NCBI RefSeq assembly: GCF_014898055.3
Contig: NW_023605305.1
Location: 110,642,734-110,706,733, forward strand
Length of the DNA stretch: 64,000 bases
Reading direction: 5' to 3'
Source: Talpa occidentalis
Taxonomy: Eukaryota > Chordata > Mammalia > Eulipotyphla > Talpidae
Of the stretch, positions 22,480 to 33,470 are shown piece by piece. The first letter of the stretch is position 1; each line of letters begins with the position of its first letter. The notes beneath the pieces are model-generated. The model saw only the letters and a program-made list of their open reading frames with translations. It had not been told where the DNA came from and searched no databases. The position numbers and the translations under genes are program-made.

Positions 22480-22645
22480 GCAATCCACCAATATTCATTG
22501 GATGACCTGCTACGTGTCAAATTCCACAGTGGTGCTATAGAGAATATTGGACAAGTAGAAGGCATGAGCTTTGCTCTTGAGTAGTGAACAACACAGGGGG
22601 GGAAATGAGACAAGTGTAAGTATTAAGTGGATAACTGGCATTCCA
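22480..22645 (-). repeat. L2 fragment, minus orientation
   Basis: 'caatattcattggatgacct', 'gctacgtgtcaaattccaca' and 'gagctttgctcttgagtagt' correspond to the reversed L2 terminus. Confidence 0.6.
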
Positions 22646-22714
22646 AATGGTCTTGGACAGCCTTCCACAAATGACAGATTCAAGAAACCTGCATCACATG
22701 AAATTGCTGACATT

Positions 22715-22862
22715 TGTTTCCATGTTTGTCTCCCCCGTTACACTGACAGCTACCAGAGTGTAGGGACCGAGACACTTTCCTCTTTGTATCTGTCTTGGTG
22801 TCTGGGTGGAGCCTGTGTGTCAACTAATAAACATCCGTTTACTAACTGAATGAATGATCTCA
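22715..22862 (+). repeat. L2 3' end fragment, plus orientation
   Basis: 'ctaccagagtgtagggaccg', 'ctaataaacatccgtttact' and 'aactgaatgaatgatct' match the terminal part of L2. Together with the reversed copy just upstream this gives two L2 ends in a convergent arrangement. Confidence 0.65.
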
Positions 22863-24639
22863 ATAGGAAGAGGAGCTCGATCTTGGCCTGGAAGTCACAG
22901 GAATGTTTAAGCGCGTTCCCCATCCCTGGGGTGGCATGTCAAAAGAGGTTTCGTGAAACGAGGGCTCCTTGGCCAAATGCATTTGGGAATGCACTTGGGA
23001 ACTGGTGGGTTAGAAACATCTTTTTCTGATCAGAGCTCTCCCTCTGCCAGTATGAGTTGAGAATCTTCACAAAGGATTTACTTATTTGAAGTTTAACTTA
23101 TCTGACCATGGAAACAGATTTTATGGAAGATTTGGCAACATAGATTTGAATCACTATACAGAGAAATTAAGTCTAAGAATTGTTTAAAAACAAACGGGTT
23201 TTTGAATTGACAAGCACTTTGAAAACTGATACTGGAGCCCATGAAATGGTGATTTGAGGGGGGATTTTTTGAGAGTGAAGAAAGAGGACTGTCTCTCTGA
23301 GCAAAAGCCCTTTTAGCAGCTCTGGTCAGAGTCCTTCCCTGGCCTGTTTTAATAGCTGGAGCCTTAGATGCACATTTTTTAAAATTTTGGATGAGTCTTC
23401 TCTTAATAGTCCCAATGGGCTTGTACTTTTATTTTTCCAATGTCTTTTGCCCTGAACTGCTCAATTGGGCTTGATAAATTCTCGGCAGACTCCTGGCCCC
23501 GGACCCCTAGTTGATTTGGGACAGCTGCTGTATTTTTTCTGTAAATGTCCAATTGCTTGATTTTGGTGGGTTCCTGGCCTGGTTTCCAATGACAAGACTC
23601 ATTTATGGGCACCAACCCACTGAAAAAGTAAAAGCAAAAGTACCTATCATGCTAACTCTCTTTACCTTATTAAACATTTGTTTCCCTTTTCTTACTTTAA
23701 TACATATCTTTCAAAGGTACAGTTGTTTTTCCTTTTCTGATCAACTTTGGAAACCAGTCTTCCAGATCCCAGAGGGTTTTCGTTTAAAGACAAAGTGATT
23801 TAGAAATAATTGATGGTGATCTGGGGAGTTGAGTCACTTCTGTTGCCATCAGGAGAAAATCCAAGCAGACAGTGACACATTTAGTGAATTATTTCTATTT
23901 AAACATTAGAGCCTTAGGATACAGTTGAAGGCAGAGCTAAATGCATTTGTGCCAGTAGATTTGATTATAAGATAAATTTGTAAAATGATTCCTAGTATAT
24001 TGCATCACGTTCTAGCCCAAATTCTAACCCTGAGTTTTTTACCTGGACTCCTTCCAAAAGGAGTCCATTACTGGGGAGGGGTCTTATCATAGCACACACT
24101 TTCCTAAGCCAGGGTCTGGGGGCTGGGGTCCCAAGGATGGCTTTGCAGAAAGACCCCACTCATGATGGCATCCCACATGGGCACCAGCCCAAAGATGGTA
24201 TGGAGAAGCACAGCAGAATTAGCCAGGAGCAAAAATCCTGGTGTGTCGGCTCACGGAGCTCTGTGTTGGTGCTGCCATGGCAGATGCATGCGTGTACACC
24301 CTTCCTCCCCGAGATAGACCCCCTGACCCCATGGCTCAGGTCCAATCTGCCTTGGGGTCACATTTGCTTCTGCAGCTTTCTCCAGAGTTTAGCTCTAAAT
24401 GCTCAGGCCTGGCAAAAGGTCGCCGCGAACAGCTCTGCTGTGACTGGACCCCTGTTTTCACCATCACACAAAGCTCCATTTGTGCTGCTCTTTCTCCCAA
24501 GAGATGCTGCCTAAGTTCTAATGAAAGTCCGGGACCATCTCTCAGAAAATTAACAAACCCTTGGGGCACAAGACCTCTGTACATAAGAACTGACATTAAG
24601 CCACATCATTGGTGGCCAGTGCTAGGCAATCGTTCAGTC
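22863..24639. other. Unrecognised non-coding sequence
   Basis: About 1.8 kb. The segment 22905-23010 has the feel of an old DNA-transposon relic but I could not name it. The remaining AT-rich sequence has no exon signal. Open frames of 125-133 aa near 24137-24642 overlap on both strands and lack domains. Confidence 0.3.
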
Positions 24640-24774
24640 TAACTCCTCACACACGTAACAAGCACCTGTTCCATGCAGGTGCCCCAGGGAGGGTTGCAGG
24701 AATTGCAGAGGAGGATAAGGCTGGTAGAGCTGCGGTGATTCGGTAAGTACAGATGACTAAACTGAAACAGTATG

Positions 24775-25795
24775 AAAGTATATTGTTGATTCACCTACAT
24801 AGCAAATAGATATTGAGCCCCTACTCAGTGCCAGGCACTGCTCCAGGTCTGTGAATGCAGCAGTGAACAGAATGGGCAAGTTTTCTGCTCTCGGGAGCTT
24901 CGGTTCTAGTGGAGAAGGGCAGAAATGAGGAACAAAGAGCCAACAATTGTCAGCTGGTGACAAGAGTTGAAGCTCTCAAAGCTTGGTGAGGACTTGGGAG
25001 TTACAAGTCTGGGAAATGCTATTTGGGTCAGGGAAGATTTTTCCAATGAGATGATGGTTACAAAGAGGCCTGAGTCAAGTGTGGGAAGAGTTCTGCAGAA
25101 ATGCAGGGCAACGTTGTAGGCAGAGCGATGGCCAGTGTGAAGGTCCTATGGCAGAAGCATGCTTGGCTGAAGACAGAAAATGTACCCCTGAGACTGAGGA
25201 GTGTGGCAGAAGGCGAGATGGGAGAGGCCTGGGGCCGGTTCTTGTAGGGCTTCAAGGACCCTGATGAGGCCTCTGGACTTTGTTGTAAAGGAGAAAGGAA
25301 GTCATTAGAAGGTTTTCAGCAGGAAAATGAAATATCCTGATATATTTTCAAGGGAGCACTCTGAGCCCGCACATGGGGACCAGGAGTTGAATAAGGAAGA
25401 TCTGTTAGGTGGCTCGTGTTATTATCTGGCGAGAGGAGGTGATGGTGTGGGCTAGGAAGGCCACGTGTAAGAGGTGAGAAGACTTGTAAGTTGGGTGTGT
25501 TGAAGCAACTGGGTGAATAAGATTCCCTACTGGACTGTGATGTGGAGTGGTGAGGAAATGGTGAATCAAGGATGACTCCAAGGTTTTAGCATCTAATTGG
25601 ATGGGGAATACTGTGCCAGGAACAGGTTCCAGGGGTAGAATCAAGAATTTAGGCTTGAAAATGTCAAATACGAGATTCCTATGGGACAGACAAGTGGAGA
25701 ATTTGAGTAGGAGTTAATATAGAAATTTGAAATTAGCAGAAATGTTCAAGAGATCTATATATAAATTTTGGAAATATCTAGCTTTGGAACTTGTC
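24775..25795 (-). repeat. Long L2 LINE 3' region, minus orientation
   Basis: About 1 kb can be followed in order: 'gagcccctactcagtgccag', 'tgcagcagtgaacagaatgg', 'gggtcagggaagatttttcc', 'ggtcctatggcagaagcatg', 'ggttcttgtagggcttcaag', 'gtcattagaaggttttcagc', 'tgaatcaaggatgactccaa' and 'gacagacaagtggagaattt'. All are reversed L2 3' landmarks. It is the longest single repeat in the window and has no intact reading frame. Confidence 0.85.
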
Positions 25796-26154
25796 CAGGA
25801 CAGACTTCTGGAGAACTAACTCACTGAAGTATATTATGTGACCTTCATTCTTTGGTATACGAAGTTAAACAAGTCTCCCTTCTCTCATTCCCTCCTATGC
25901 CTTCCCTGGTAAGTCTCTAGAAGCTTCCCAAAAGCAGACTGTTCTTTAGCTTCCTATCCCTGATAGTAGAGATGCCACAAACCATTGTTGAGTTGGATTG
26001 AACAAGCCATTTATCAAGTACCTGCTTCTACACCCAGGGTTGTGTGATATGATATCACAAAGTAGTATAAGACACCAGAAAAAGTCAATCTCATTATATA
26101 TCAACCTGCAGAGAAACTCAGACCAGCTGCAGAGTGAAAAGAGGCACACAATAG
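25796..26154. other. Unrecognised non-coding sequence
   Basis: No recognised feature. Confidence 0.3.
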
Positions 26155-26275
26155 TTTGGGGTCCTTATTCCTCTGTGACATTGGGTAAGCGCTCACATAT
26201 CTCATCTGTCAAATGATCTGGACCAATGATCTCCAAGATTCCTTCCATCCAATCTGACATTCCTGCCTTGCCAGA
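26155..26275 (+). repeat. MIR-type SINE fragment, plus orientation
   Basis: 'gtgacattgggtaagcgctc', 'catctgtcaaatgatctgga' and 'tgatctccaagattccttcc' match the 3' half of MIR-family elements. Confidence 0.65.
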
Positions 26276-26484
26276 TTATGCATCACTTATTGGGATAGTT
26301 GGAAAGAGGTCTAAGACCTGGTAGAGGCTGAGGACTTCAGCTGGGGCTGGGACACATATTCTACTCTCCCATCTATCACAGGTCAACTCAGAAGACTCCT
26401 GATATGGGCACATTTGCTCATTTAAGTCCTGCTGATCTTGGTGTCATCACTAAAAAAATGAAAAGTATATCTTTTATCTGTATA
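26276..26484. other. Unrecognised non-coding sequence
   Basis: No recognised feature. Confidence 0.3.
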
Positions 26485-26710
26485 CCTACTGATAGCTAAA
26501 ATTTATCAGGTATATGTGCCAGGTATGGTAAATATTGGGTTGTCGAAAAAGCCATGACATATTTTTTTCTGTTTTTCAAACAAAAATGCATCATGACTTT
26601 TCCGACAATCTAATATTTTAAATGGATTTTTCTCACTTATGCTCATCATAGCTCTACGGGTTGTTGTTGTTGTTGCTGTTTTTTGCATTAAGGAGGAGAC
26701 TAAGACTCTA
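26485..26710 (-). repeat. MIR SINE relic, minus orientation, split by a mariner MITE
   Basis: The 5' piece 'gatagctaaaatttatcagg' and 'gtgccaggtatggtaaata' is interrupted by the 79-bp element below. It resumes with 'tatttta..cttatgctcatcatagctct' and 'attaaggaggagactaagac'. A GTT microsatellite has grown at 26658-26675. Confidence 0.65.
26535..26613. mobile_element. 79-bp palindromic mariner MITE
   Basis: The element begins TTGGGTTGTCGAAAAAGCC. Its end, read in reverse complement, is TTAGATTGTCGGAAAAGTC, so the two halves form a near-complete palindrome of about 31-bp arms. Both ends abut a TA dinucleotide (26533-26534 and 26614-26615), as expected for Tc1/mariner insertion. Size and layout resemble human MADE1, but the arm sequence belongs to a different mariner family. 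It encodes nothing. Confidence 0.88.
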
Positions 26711-27719
26711 TATATGTTTATATAATATATAAAATTAGCTTAGATAAATCTTTAAAATCAACTAGCCAACAAACTCATTGTAATTTAATGGTTTACCCAG
26801 ATCCCATAATTTTAACCTAGACAATCTCAAAGACACTCAATACAGCTTAAATTATACTTTAAAATCATAGAATAATTGAAGCAGTGTACTAACTAGCTAG
26901 TATTTTATGATATGTTTTTCTCAAAGGATATTGCATATTAAAAAAAAAGATTTCCCTGTAAACAGAATTGGTTTACGACAAGGAGAACATTATTTGGAGA
27001 TTGAATGTCATTTTGTCACATGTGCGTGTGCAATTCCAGATATGCCATCCTGTTTTACTTGTCCAATCTCATCTACTCAGAGATAATTAATGTTAACCTT
27101 GAGGGTGCATCCTTCTAGAATCTTCTTTGGTTATCCAAATTTTTATACTACTTTAGCCATGTAGAAGCACCAGATTTTGACATGAGCCTGCCCCTCCAAG
27201 TGTGTGCCCGGTTGGTAAGTGGAGTTCCGCATGGCGGGGAGGGATGGAGCCAGGGCTCTGTCATTTTCCAACGCGATGGTGCTTGCATGGAGCTACCATC
27301 CGTGTGCAGGGCAGTGCCGAGGGTGGCATCTGATTTCAGTGCACTCAGAGAGCGGTTCCATCCTACAGCACATCAGCAGGAGGCACATCTGCTCCATCTC
27401 CACACTCCAGAAGCCAACGGAGAGTTGGTCGTGTGGAGCCCGTGGTCCAGCTTGACAAGAGAAGACAGGAGTTGCTGTTGGATCCTATCCAAGCCCTGTG
27501 GAGGTCAGGCTTGGACCCAAAGCCCTTGGAACTTAGCAGCCAGGCTGGTATTGTTCTTTATCATTACTTAGTTGTCTCAATTAGAAAAAAATCTATGAAG
27601 TCTGGATGCAGAATTCTCAAGTCTGGAATTCCTCCCACACATGGAAAACAAGACTCACTCAAAGAAACAAAGCCACTGTGTTTGTCACCCACATATTTTG
27701 GGATCTGACCACAGAGGAT
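26711..27719. other. AT-rich then unrecognised non-coding sequence
   Basis: 26711-27130 is AT-rich with no named repeat, and 27180-27719 is mixed composition. The 129-aa plus-strand frame at 27182-27571 shows no domain. Confidence 0.35.
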
Positions 27720-27895
27720 TATTTGCTCTTTCTCTGAGGCGCTTCACCTGGGACGGGCAGAGCGAGCGCCCACCACTCGGCCGCAGCCGGAGACCGGGTC
27801 GGACGACCACGAGGAGGCAAAGCAAACCCTCTGCTCCCGGTCTCCCTGGAAATGCAGCCCCGCTGCTGGCAGGAGTCCCACGTTCGCTGCGATGT
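27720..27895. other. Small CpG-enriched, repeat-free patch
   Basis: Dense CpGs (GAGCGAGCGCCC, CTCGGCCGCAGCCGG, GGGTCGGACGACCACG). On the minus strand a CCCAG|GTGAAG donor-like word lies at about 27743-27754, with a 71-aa open frame upstream of it. The protein sequence is not recognisable. It may be an intragenic promoter or enhancer, or an orphan CpG patch. Confidence 0.35.
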
Positions 27896-28030
27896 TTGGA
27901 TAATTATCAGCAATAAGATGTTTTTATTTAACAATATTTAGACAATGAGCATAATAACAAACAAGTTAATTATTTCAATGTTGATAGGGAAAACATCCCT
28001 TCATCTCGAGAATGCGTGCATTTCCGTGGC
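27896..28030. other. Candidate conserved non-coding element
   Basis: AT-rich, repeat-free block abutting the CpG patch, with GATA-like (GGATAATTATCAGCAATAAG) and TAAT-type cores. The switch from CpG-rich to AT-rich unique DNA is typical of developmental enhancer neighbourhoods. No alignment was available. Confidence 0.35.
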
Positions 28031-30049
28031 ATAAACAGACAACCCTGAGCTGGAGGTGACCTGCTAAGTGGGCGACACTGACCCCCCACTCAGCCCTTGG
28101 CTGGACACTCTCCAAAGGACACCTGCACAACTGCAGAGGGGACGCTATGGGGAGGCCCTCTACTGAGGAGTGGATACGACACCCCTCGGGACTTCCTCTC
28201 TGACCCACTGTCTGGGCCGGTGCCCTCAAATTACTGTGCATGACCGGAGGGGTCAGCAGATGCCCAGGGGATCCAAGCCAGGGTCAGGAAAGGAAAGAGA
28301 GAGGACACAACGTCTCTGCAGGCAGCGGGGGTCGTCTTCACATCCACCCACCTCGTGTGGGCCTTACTGTGGCAGCTCGCCCAGCCTCCTCCCTGCATGT
28401 TCTGTGACCCACAGTCACCCTCTCTCCTTTGTTGTCTCCTCTGCACTCTAATACACGGCACCTCAGACAGCAGCTGCCCCCGCATCCCCTGCATCACCGG
28501 CCATCCACCCTGGCAGTCCCCCACTCTGCCCTGGTCCCTATTCTCCCAACCACATTCCCGTTAGGGGTTTTCTCCCTCAATCATCCCCTGTGCGCAGCTC
28601 CAACATCTGACCTCCACATGGTTAGCGGCTGGTGGTCAGCTGCCCCATGGCGCTCGGTTTTACATTAAGGGGAGCCTCTTGGAGAGTCGCTTTCCATCCA
28701 TGTGGTGATGCCTAGAGCAAACTATGGTAGATAATGTTCGGGGGCTTCAGAGGACCCCAGGAATCATTCCTTGCATGTTCACGTCTGGCTCTCACTGAAA
28801 TCCTGGCTTGGAGACTTACTGGTGTCACCCAGCTTTCAAATCTGATTAGAGGTCAAACTAGTAAATGCTTGAGCTTCCAAAGCCCAGTGCGGGCCAAGTG
28901 TGAGGATAGTCAGGGCACCCTTCCAGGAGCTGGGAGAGGATCCGAAGGAAAGGAATTGAGTCTACATCTAGAGCCCCGCTTCTTTCCCCAACCAGACCCA
29001 CAGCTGGTCATTGGCTCTAAGATTCTTCATCTCACAGCCTCGCCTGCCTGGCTCCTCTGCACCCTGCACCACCCCCAGTCACCGACCCCCCATTGTCCAT
29101 GCCCAGCAGATGCCACGCGCTCTGCACACAAGTACGTCTCCACTGCAAAACCCTACCTTGAGGATGTTCACCCATCCTTACTTCCTGCCGGTCTTTGTAA
29201 GAACCCAAAGCTCAAAACCCTTCAGAGAACAGGGTGGCGGGCACAGGGGGTAGGGGAGGGGAGGGGTGTGCAAAGGTAGCAGAATCGCTTGTTTTTTGAA
29301 CTTGACCAATACTCTAAATTGTGAGCTCTGACCTCTGTTCACCCGGTGTTCCCTGTGCTAAGTCAGACGGGAGAAATAGGAATCACGTAGCTGGAGCCCT
29401 CAGCTGGGCTTCCAGTCCCTGGTGCTTGCGCCCCAGCAGCCCGAGTTGTATTAAGGAAGAACAATGTCAGCCTAGCAGCCTCAGCCAGGCCCCAAATTCC
29501 TGAGGGGTCAAAGCCTTACTTGAGGTCTGCCTGCCAAGTGTCTTATGCAGCGCTGGGTAGGCGTGGGTGATTGATAAATATCATTAGATGGCAAGGGGGT
29601 GATGAAGACCACAAGAAGGGGCTCTTTCTTACTGGCTTGCCATACACTGGCCAGGATGTCCTGGATCCCATGAGAAGCCAGATGGCCCAGGGGCTGAAAT
29701 AAACAGCCCCGAGGCCCAAGTCACTTGTTCACAGTGCCTTTCTGGGAATCGGCTGTAGGTGGAGTTTCTGCAGGGAGGAGCAGGCCTTTGACTGGAAGGG
29801 CAGTGTCTATGCTGCCAGGAGCCAGGAAGCAGGTGGTGTAGATGAGGCCTAGGCATGTTGGTCAGGAGGGGACGTGCTCTGTGGCATTGCTGCTGTCTGT
29901 GGTGTAAATACTCTCACTGAGCTCGTTTCCAGCTAGCCGTGTGACTGCGCTGAGTGCGGAGCTGGGGACGAAGCTCACGATGGAGCAGGTGGGATCCGTA
30001 TGCCCTGGCCATGGTCTGAAACCTCTTTCTGGGTGATGTTTGCAGTGTC
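28031..30049. other. Unrecognised GC-rich non-coding sequence
   Basis: About 2 kb without named repeats. Several open frames exist, including a 181-aa plus-strand frame at 28734-29279. They are Pro/Ser/Leu-rich, overlap on both strands and show no domain or conserved exon boundaries. Confidence 0.35.
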
Positions 30050-30312
30050 TCTCCTCCTGCTTTTCAAATGAATCGCGGCTTCCTCCAGGAAACCTTCCCG
30101 GCCCTCTTAACGCTGTGGGTCTCTCCCTCATGGCACTTAGAAGGGTCACTTTTGTTGGATTATTAATCACTATCTCCCTGACTGGTCTGTGAGCCCCCTA
30201 AGGCGGGAACTTTGTGTAATTTTTGTCCAACCTTGTATCACGGGTCCCTGGCTCAGCTGCTGGCCCGAAGTTGGTGCTTAATCAATAGCTGATTAAAGAA
30301 TGAAAGAAAGAA
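30050..30312 (+). repeat. L2 LINE 3' end, plus orientation
   Basis: 'ttcctccaggaaaccttccc', 'gactggtctgtgagccccct', 'ggcgggaactttgtgtaatt' and 'gttggtgcttaatcaatagc' followed by GAATGAAAGAAAG match the L2 3' terminus in full order. Confidence 0.85.
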
Positions 30313-30428
30313 ATGAACTGAGACTTGAGCTGGATGTTGCTGCTAATCCTGAGATTCTGGACAAGGTACTTCATCCACTAGCTTCTAAATTTTCTTTCCT
30401 ACTCCCTTTCTCCATCCCTTGCACCATT
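30313..30428. other. Unrecognised non-coding sequence
   Basis: No recognised feature. Confidence 0.3.
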
Positions 30429-30430
30429 TA

Positions 30431-30674
30431 CAGTGAGTGGATCCTTGAACAACATGGGTGTCAGGGGTGCTGTCCATTTCACAGCAAAAATCTGCATATA
30501 ACATATGACTCCCCCAAACCTAAGTACGGTTGTCCCTGGGCATCCAGGGGGCATTGATGTCAGGGACCCGGAGACACTGAAAGTCATGGATTCTCAAGTG
30601 CCTCACAGCTGGCCTTTGGTGTTCACGGTTCTCCATTTGCAGTGGGTTGAGTCTGTGGATCTGCAGGCCAACTG
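30431..30674 (+). mobile_element. Composite Tigger/pogo-type DNA transposon relic
   Basis: The left end CAGTGAGTGGATCCTTGAAC resembles the CAGTTGACCCTTGAACAACA terminus of a Tigger-type MITE. The middle (GGTTGTCCCTGGGCATCCAG at about 30527) resembles the terminus of a second family (MER2-like). The right part (CAGCTGGCCTTTGGTGTTCA to GGCCAACTG) resembles a third Tigger-like end. TA lies just outside both ends (30429-30430 and 30675-30676). It looks nested or recombinant. Confidence 0.65.
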
Positions 30675-30870
30675 TATTTAATGAAAAAAACAAACCCACA
30701 TGTAACTGGGTCTGCATACTTCAAACTCCTGCTGATGAAGCTCAGCTATCTCTGTAAAAAAGGCTGCATGGTTTCTTATGATCCTTCTAGGCCAGGACTC
30801 TGTGGGTCTTGAGTTACTGAGCTCCTGAATGTCCTCAGCTGCCCCGGATTTCTCTACGTTTTCCTTGGGG
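30675..30870. other. Unrecognised non-coding sequence
   Basis: No recognised feature. Confidence 0.3.
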
Positions 30871-30980
30871 GGGCATGTGTGCACAGTCACATGACCACAC
30901 ACATGCATGACTGTATATGTATGCATGTATATGTGTGCACGTGTGTGTGTGACTGTGTGTGTGTGCACGTGTGTATGTGG
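30871..30980. repeat. Degenerate (TG)n / TGCATG tract
   Basis: Alternating purine-pyrimidine sequence (ATGTATGCATGTATATGTGT, GTGTGTGTGACTGTGTGTGT). It is a worn dinucleotide repeat with Z-DNA-prone character. Confidence 0.8.
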
Positions 30981-31944
30981 TGGAAGGTTTGCAGGAGTAG
31001 ATGGCAGAAGCATCTGGAAGGGGAGAAGACAATCTTACAACAAAATGTGTCATTTCCTTTTCACATACAAGGCACTGGGTCCTGGAAGGAGCCATCTGAC
31101 AGCCGGCCCCACTGTGGGATAAGACTCAGGCCAGTGCTCTCCCAGGGAGGCACTGGAATTAAAATTAATGGCTTTCTTGGAATTAAAATTCAAATAAGAA
31201 GTGCTGGCCAGCTCATCAGCCCCTTGTGGGCAAATCTAAACTTCAAAGGTCCTAACAGTCCCTGAAGTCAGAGAGAGTGAGGTGTACAGTGAAACCTCAG
31301 CAATACCTGTTGAGCCATCCTGCCTAAGACAGGTCTCACCTCGTTAGTAAGAGTTTGTCCCAATTACCGATTCTAAGGGACCCAAAAGTTCCTCCATTTT
31401 CACATGGAACACACAGGCAGAAACCTCCTCTGAACATTTTATCAATTTTGGTGGCTTTGATCATGAATGAAACAAACCCCACAATTTCCTTGTCTCTGAG
31501 TCCCAGGAAGCAAGAGGATCTTATCTCTGGGGTTTATCTGTGCTGGTCCCCCACTTTCTGGAAGGGCGGATGGCAAAAGCTCAATTTTGGGCCCCCTTGT
31601 CTTTTGCTGGAAGATGGATAAATTCATTTTAGGGGTCACGACTCCCTGGCTCTTGTGACTGTGCCAAGAGTAGAAAGTGAGAGCCAGATGGGACCGACTT
31701 CAGGTAAGGGCGGGGCTGCCCCTTGCCTGGGCACAGCATGGCTTTGCCTTTGCCCGTGAAAATCCACATGAGGCAGCAAGGAGAGGAGCCCAGCAGCTGT
31801 GGGAGTGATTTTTAGCCAATCGTAGATGCCCTGTGACGGGGAACAGACGCCTGGGGATGGGATGGTGTTCAGGAAGCCGGGTCACAGCTGTCTGGAGAAG
31901 CTTTGCTAAAAGCTTTCAGTAGACCAGCCAGGGGAAGACACGAG
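30981..31944. other. Unrecognised non-coding sequence
   Basis: No named repeat. Contains an internal near-duplication around GGAATTAAAATTAATGGC and GGAATTAAAATTCAAATA (31154-31197). Confidence 0.35.
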
Positions 31945-32050
31945 AACAACAGTAACAAAAAAACTAAACTTTCGTATCTGGTGCTACACTAACCCTTGTA
32001 TCAACATTACTGTAATTAATCATCACAGTAACCTTATGATTACCCTACTT
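31945..32050 (-). repeat. MIR SINE fragment, minus orientation
   Basis: 'cagtaacaaaaaaactaaac', 'caacattactgtaattaatc' and 'atcacagtaaccttatgatt' correspond to the reversed MIR 5' half. Confidence 0.6.
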
Positions 32051-32204
32051 GGGCTTACCCGAGGCTCTCCACGCTTCTCTGCCACCCTGTCCAGGCGCTT
32101 CCTCCCAGGGTTTTAAGTGCCATTTCCTGTCCCCTTCACTTTACAAAGAACTCAGGCTCCAAAATATCTCATTGACCGATGTCTGAAATTTTACTTTCCA
32201 GAAT
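32051..32204. other. Unrecognised non-coding sequence
   Basis: No recognised feature. Confidence 0.3.
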
Positions 32205-32400
32205 TTTAATAATATGAGAATAGCTGCCACTTCTGGGGCAGATGCTACACGGATTCTCTCATTTAACCACTAGCATTATGATTCCAATATTACTCCTATT
32301 ACTACTACTACTATTATTATTATTACAATAGTCTCAGGAAACTGAGAATCGGAGAACGTGCACATAATTTATTTAAAGTCACCCAGTCAGTGGCTTCCTC
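32205..32400 (-). repeat. MIR SINE relic with internal (TAC/TAT)n expansion
   Basis: 'agaatagctgccacttctgg', 'gattctctcatttaaccact' and 'taaagtcacccagtcagtgg' are reversed MIR landmarks. The position of the usual 'attattatc' has expanded into a TAC-TAT triplet run at about 32290-32328. Confidence 0.75.
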
Positions 32401-32780
32401 TGCTCAGCCTCCTCGGTGGCCTCCGCAGAGAGCTGTCACCACACACAGCAGGGGGATGCGGCCAGCAGCTTGGAGACCCCCAGGCAGATGACAGACAGTC
32501 ACAAGAGGTGTGGAATCCCCCACTTGCACCCACTGGATTCGTCACTGATTTACCAGGTCAAGTATTCCAGACTAAAGAGTCTCAGATCATGAAAAATAAG
32601 GGGAGCCAGAGCACCCTCATAAGCTGCACATTGTTACCCCAATAAAAAGTACAAAACGACATCCAGATTGGGGAAAAGATAGACTAAACACACTTGGATT
32701 CGATAAAGCACACACTCCTCAAGTTCGCAGGAACAGCCCTTCAGTGAATGCCAAACTGAAAGCAGTTCAACATTTCATAA
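32401..32780. other. Unrecognised non-coding sequence
   Basis: No recognised feature. Confidence 0.3.
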
Positions 32781-32925
32781 GAATCAAGGCCCCGAAGTGG
32801 CCGCTGGGCTGTCCGGCGGCGGAGGACGTGGGAATACGAGACTCGGACCACTGAGGAATTAGCCCCGCAGCGGCACCTAAACCCTCCGGACTGTGAAGCG
32901 ATCAAGTCCTAACATCAACTGGTTT
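32781..32925. other. Small CpG-enriched patch
   Basis: CpGs are concentrated in TGTCCGGCGGCGGAGGACGT, GGGAATACGAGACTCGGACC and CCGCAGCGGCAC, between AT-rich flanks. No repeat, frame or promoter motif was recognised. It may be unmethylated in the germ line. Confidence 0.35.
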
Positions 32926-33189
32926 CAGATTAAAAAACGCAAATCATTTATCTTTAAAGATGGTGAGAAAGTGTTTTCGTTTAAATATATTTCAAATAGT
33001 AAAAGAAGTCAAGTCACATGGAAGGAAGTCGGGGGAGCAAGGCCAGTCTTTTGCTTGCTTTGGCATCTGTGAGTGATTCACCACCTTCCAACCAAAGCAG
33101 TTGCCCCTGGGCAAGCTGCAGTGGGCGCCTTGATCACGGAGTCTTAGCAGAAGGAGGCTGAGAGGTCACTTGGGAGGCGCAGAGAGGAC
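32926..33189. other. Unrecognised non-coding sequence
   Basis: No recognised feature. Confidence 0.3.
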
Positions 33190-33470
33190 ATCAGCCCTCT
33201 GCATGCCAAGCAGGCGCCCAGGGACGGAAGGGGCTCGCCGGCAGGTTGGCAGACAGGTGCGGGGAAAGGGAAGTGAGAGCCGGGTGCATCAGCCCTGGCG
33301 AGGAGGCCGCGTGGGGCGTTGCCTGGCTTGGGGGCTGTGACACACGACCTCGCTCCTCACCTGGGAGGCGCGGGCCGGGCAGCGCGGGCCGTCGTCTCCG
33401 GGAAAATCCTATTTCTCTGGACTGAGTCAGGGCTAAATTAGACACGAGGGTAATCCCACACATCTGAATT
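33190..33470 (-). other. CpG-enriched patch with a strong minus-strand splice donor
   Basis: CpGs cluster in GGGGCTCGCCGGC, GAGGCCGCGTGGGGCG and GCGGGCCGGGCAGCGCGGGC. On the minus strand a CCCAG|GTGAGG donor lies at 33361/33360. A minus open frame (33191-33463) would give about 34 residues before the donor. The peptide is not recognisable. This could be an alternative first exon or internal promoter of the minus-strand transcript proposed at 46.2 kb. That is inference only. Confidence 0.35.

Noticed and set aside
28734..29279. 181-aa plus-strand open frame
   Set aside because: No domain, no splice flanks, and Pro/Ser/Leu-rich composition typical of non-coding GC-rich DNA.
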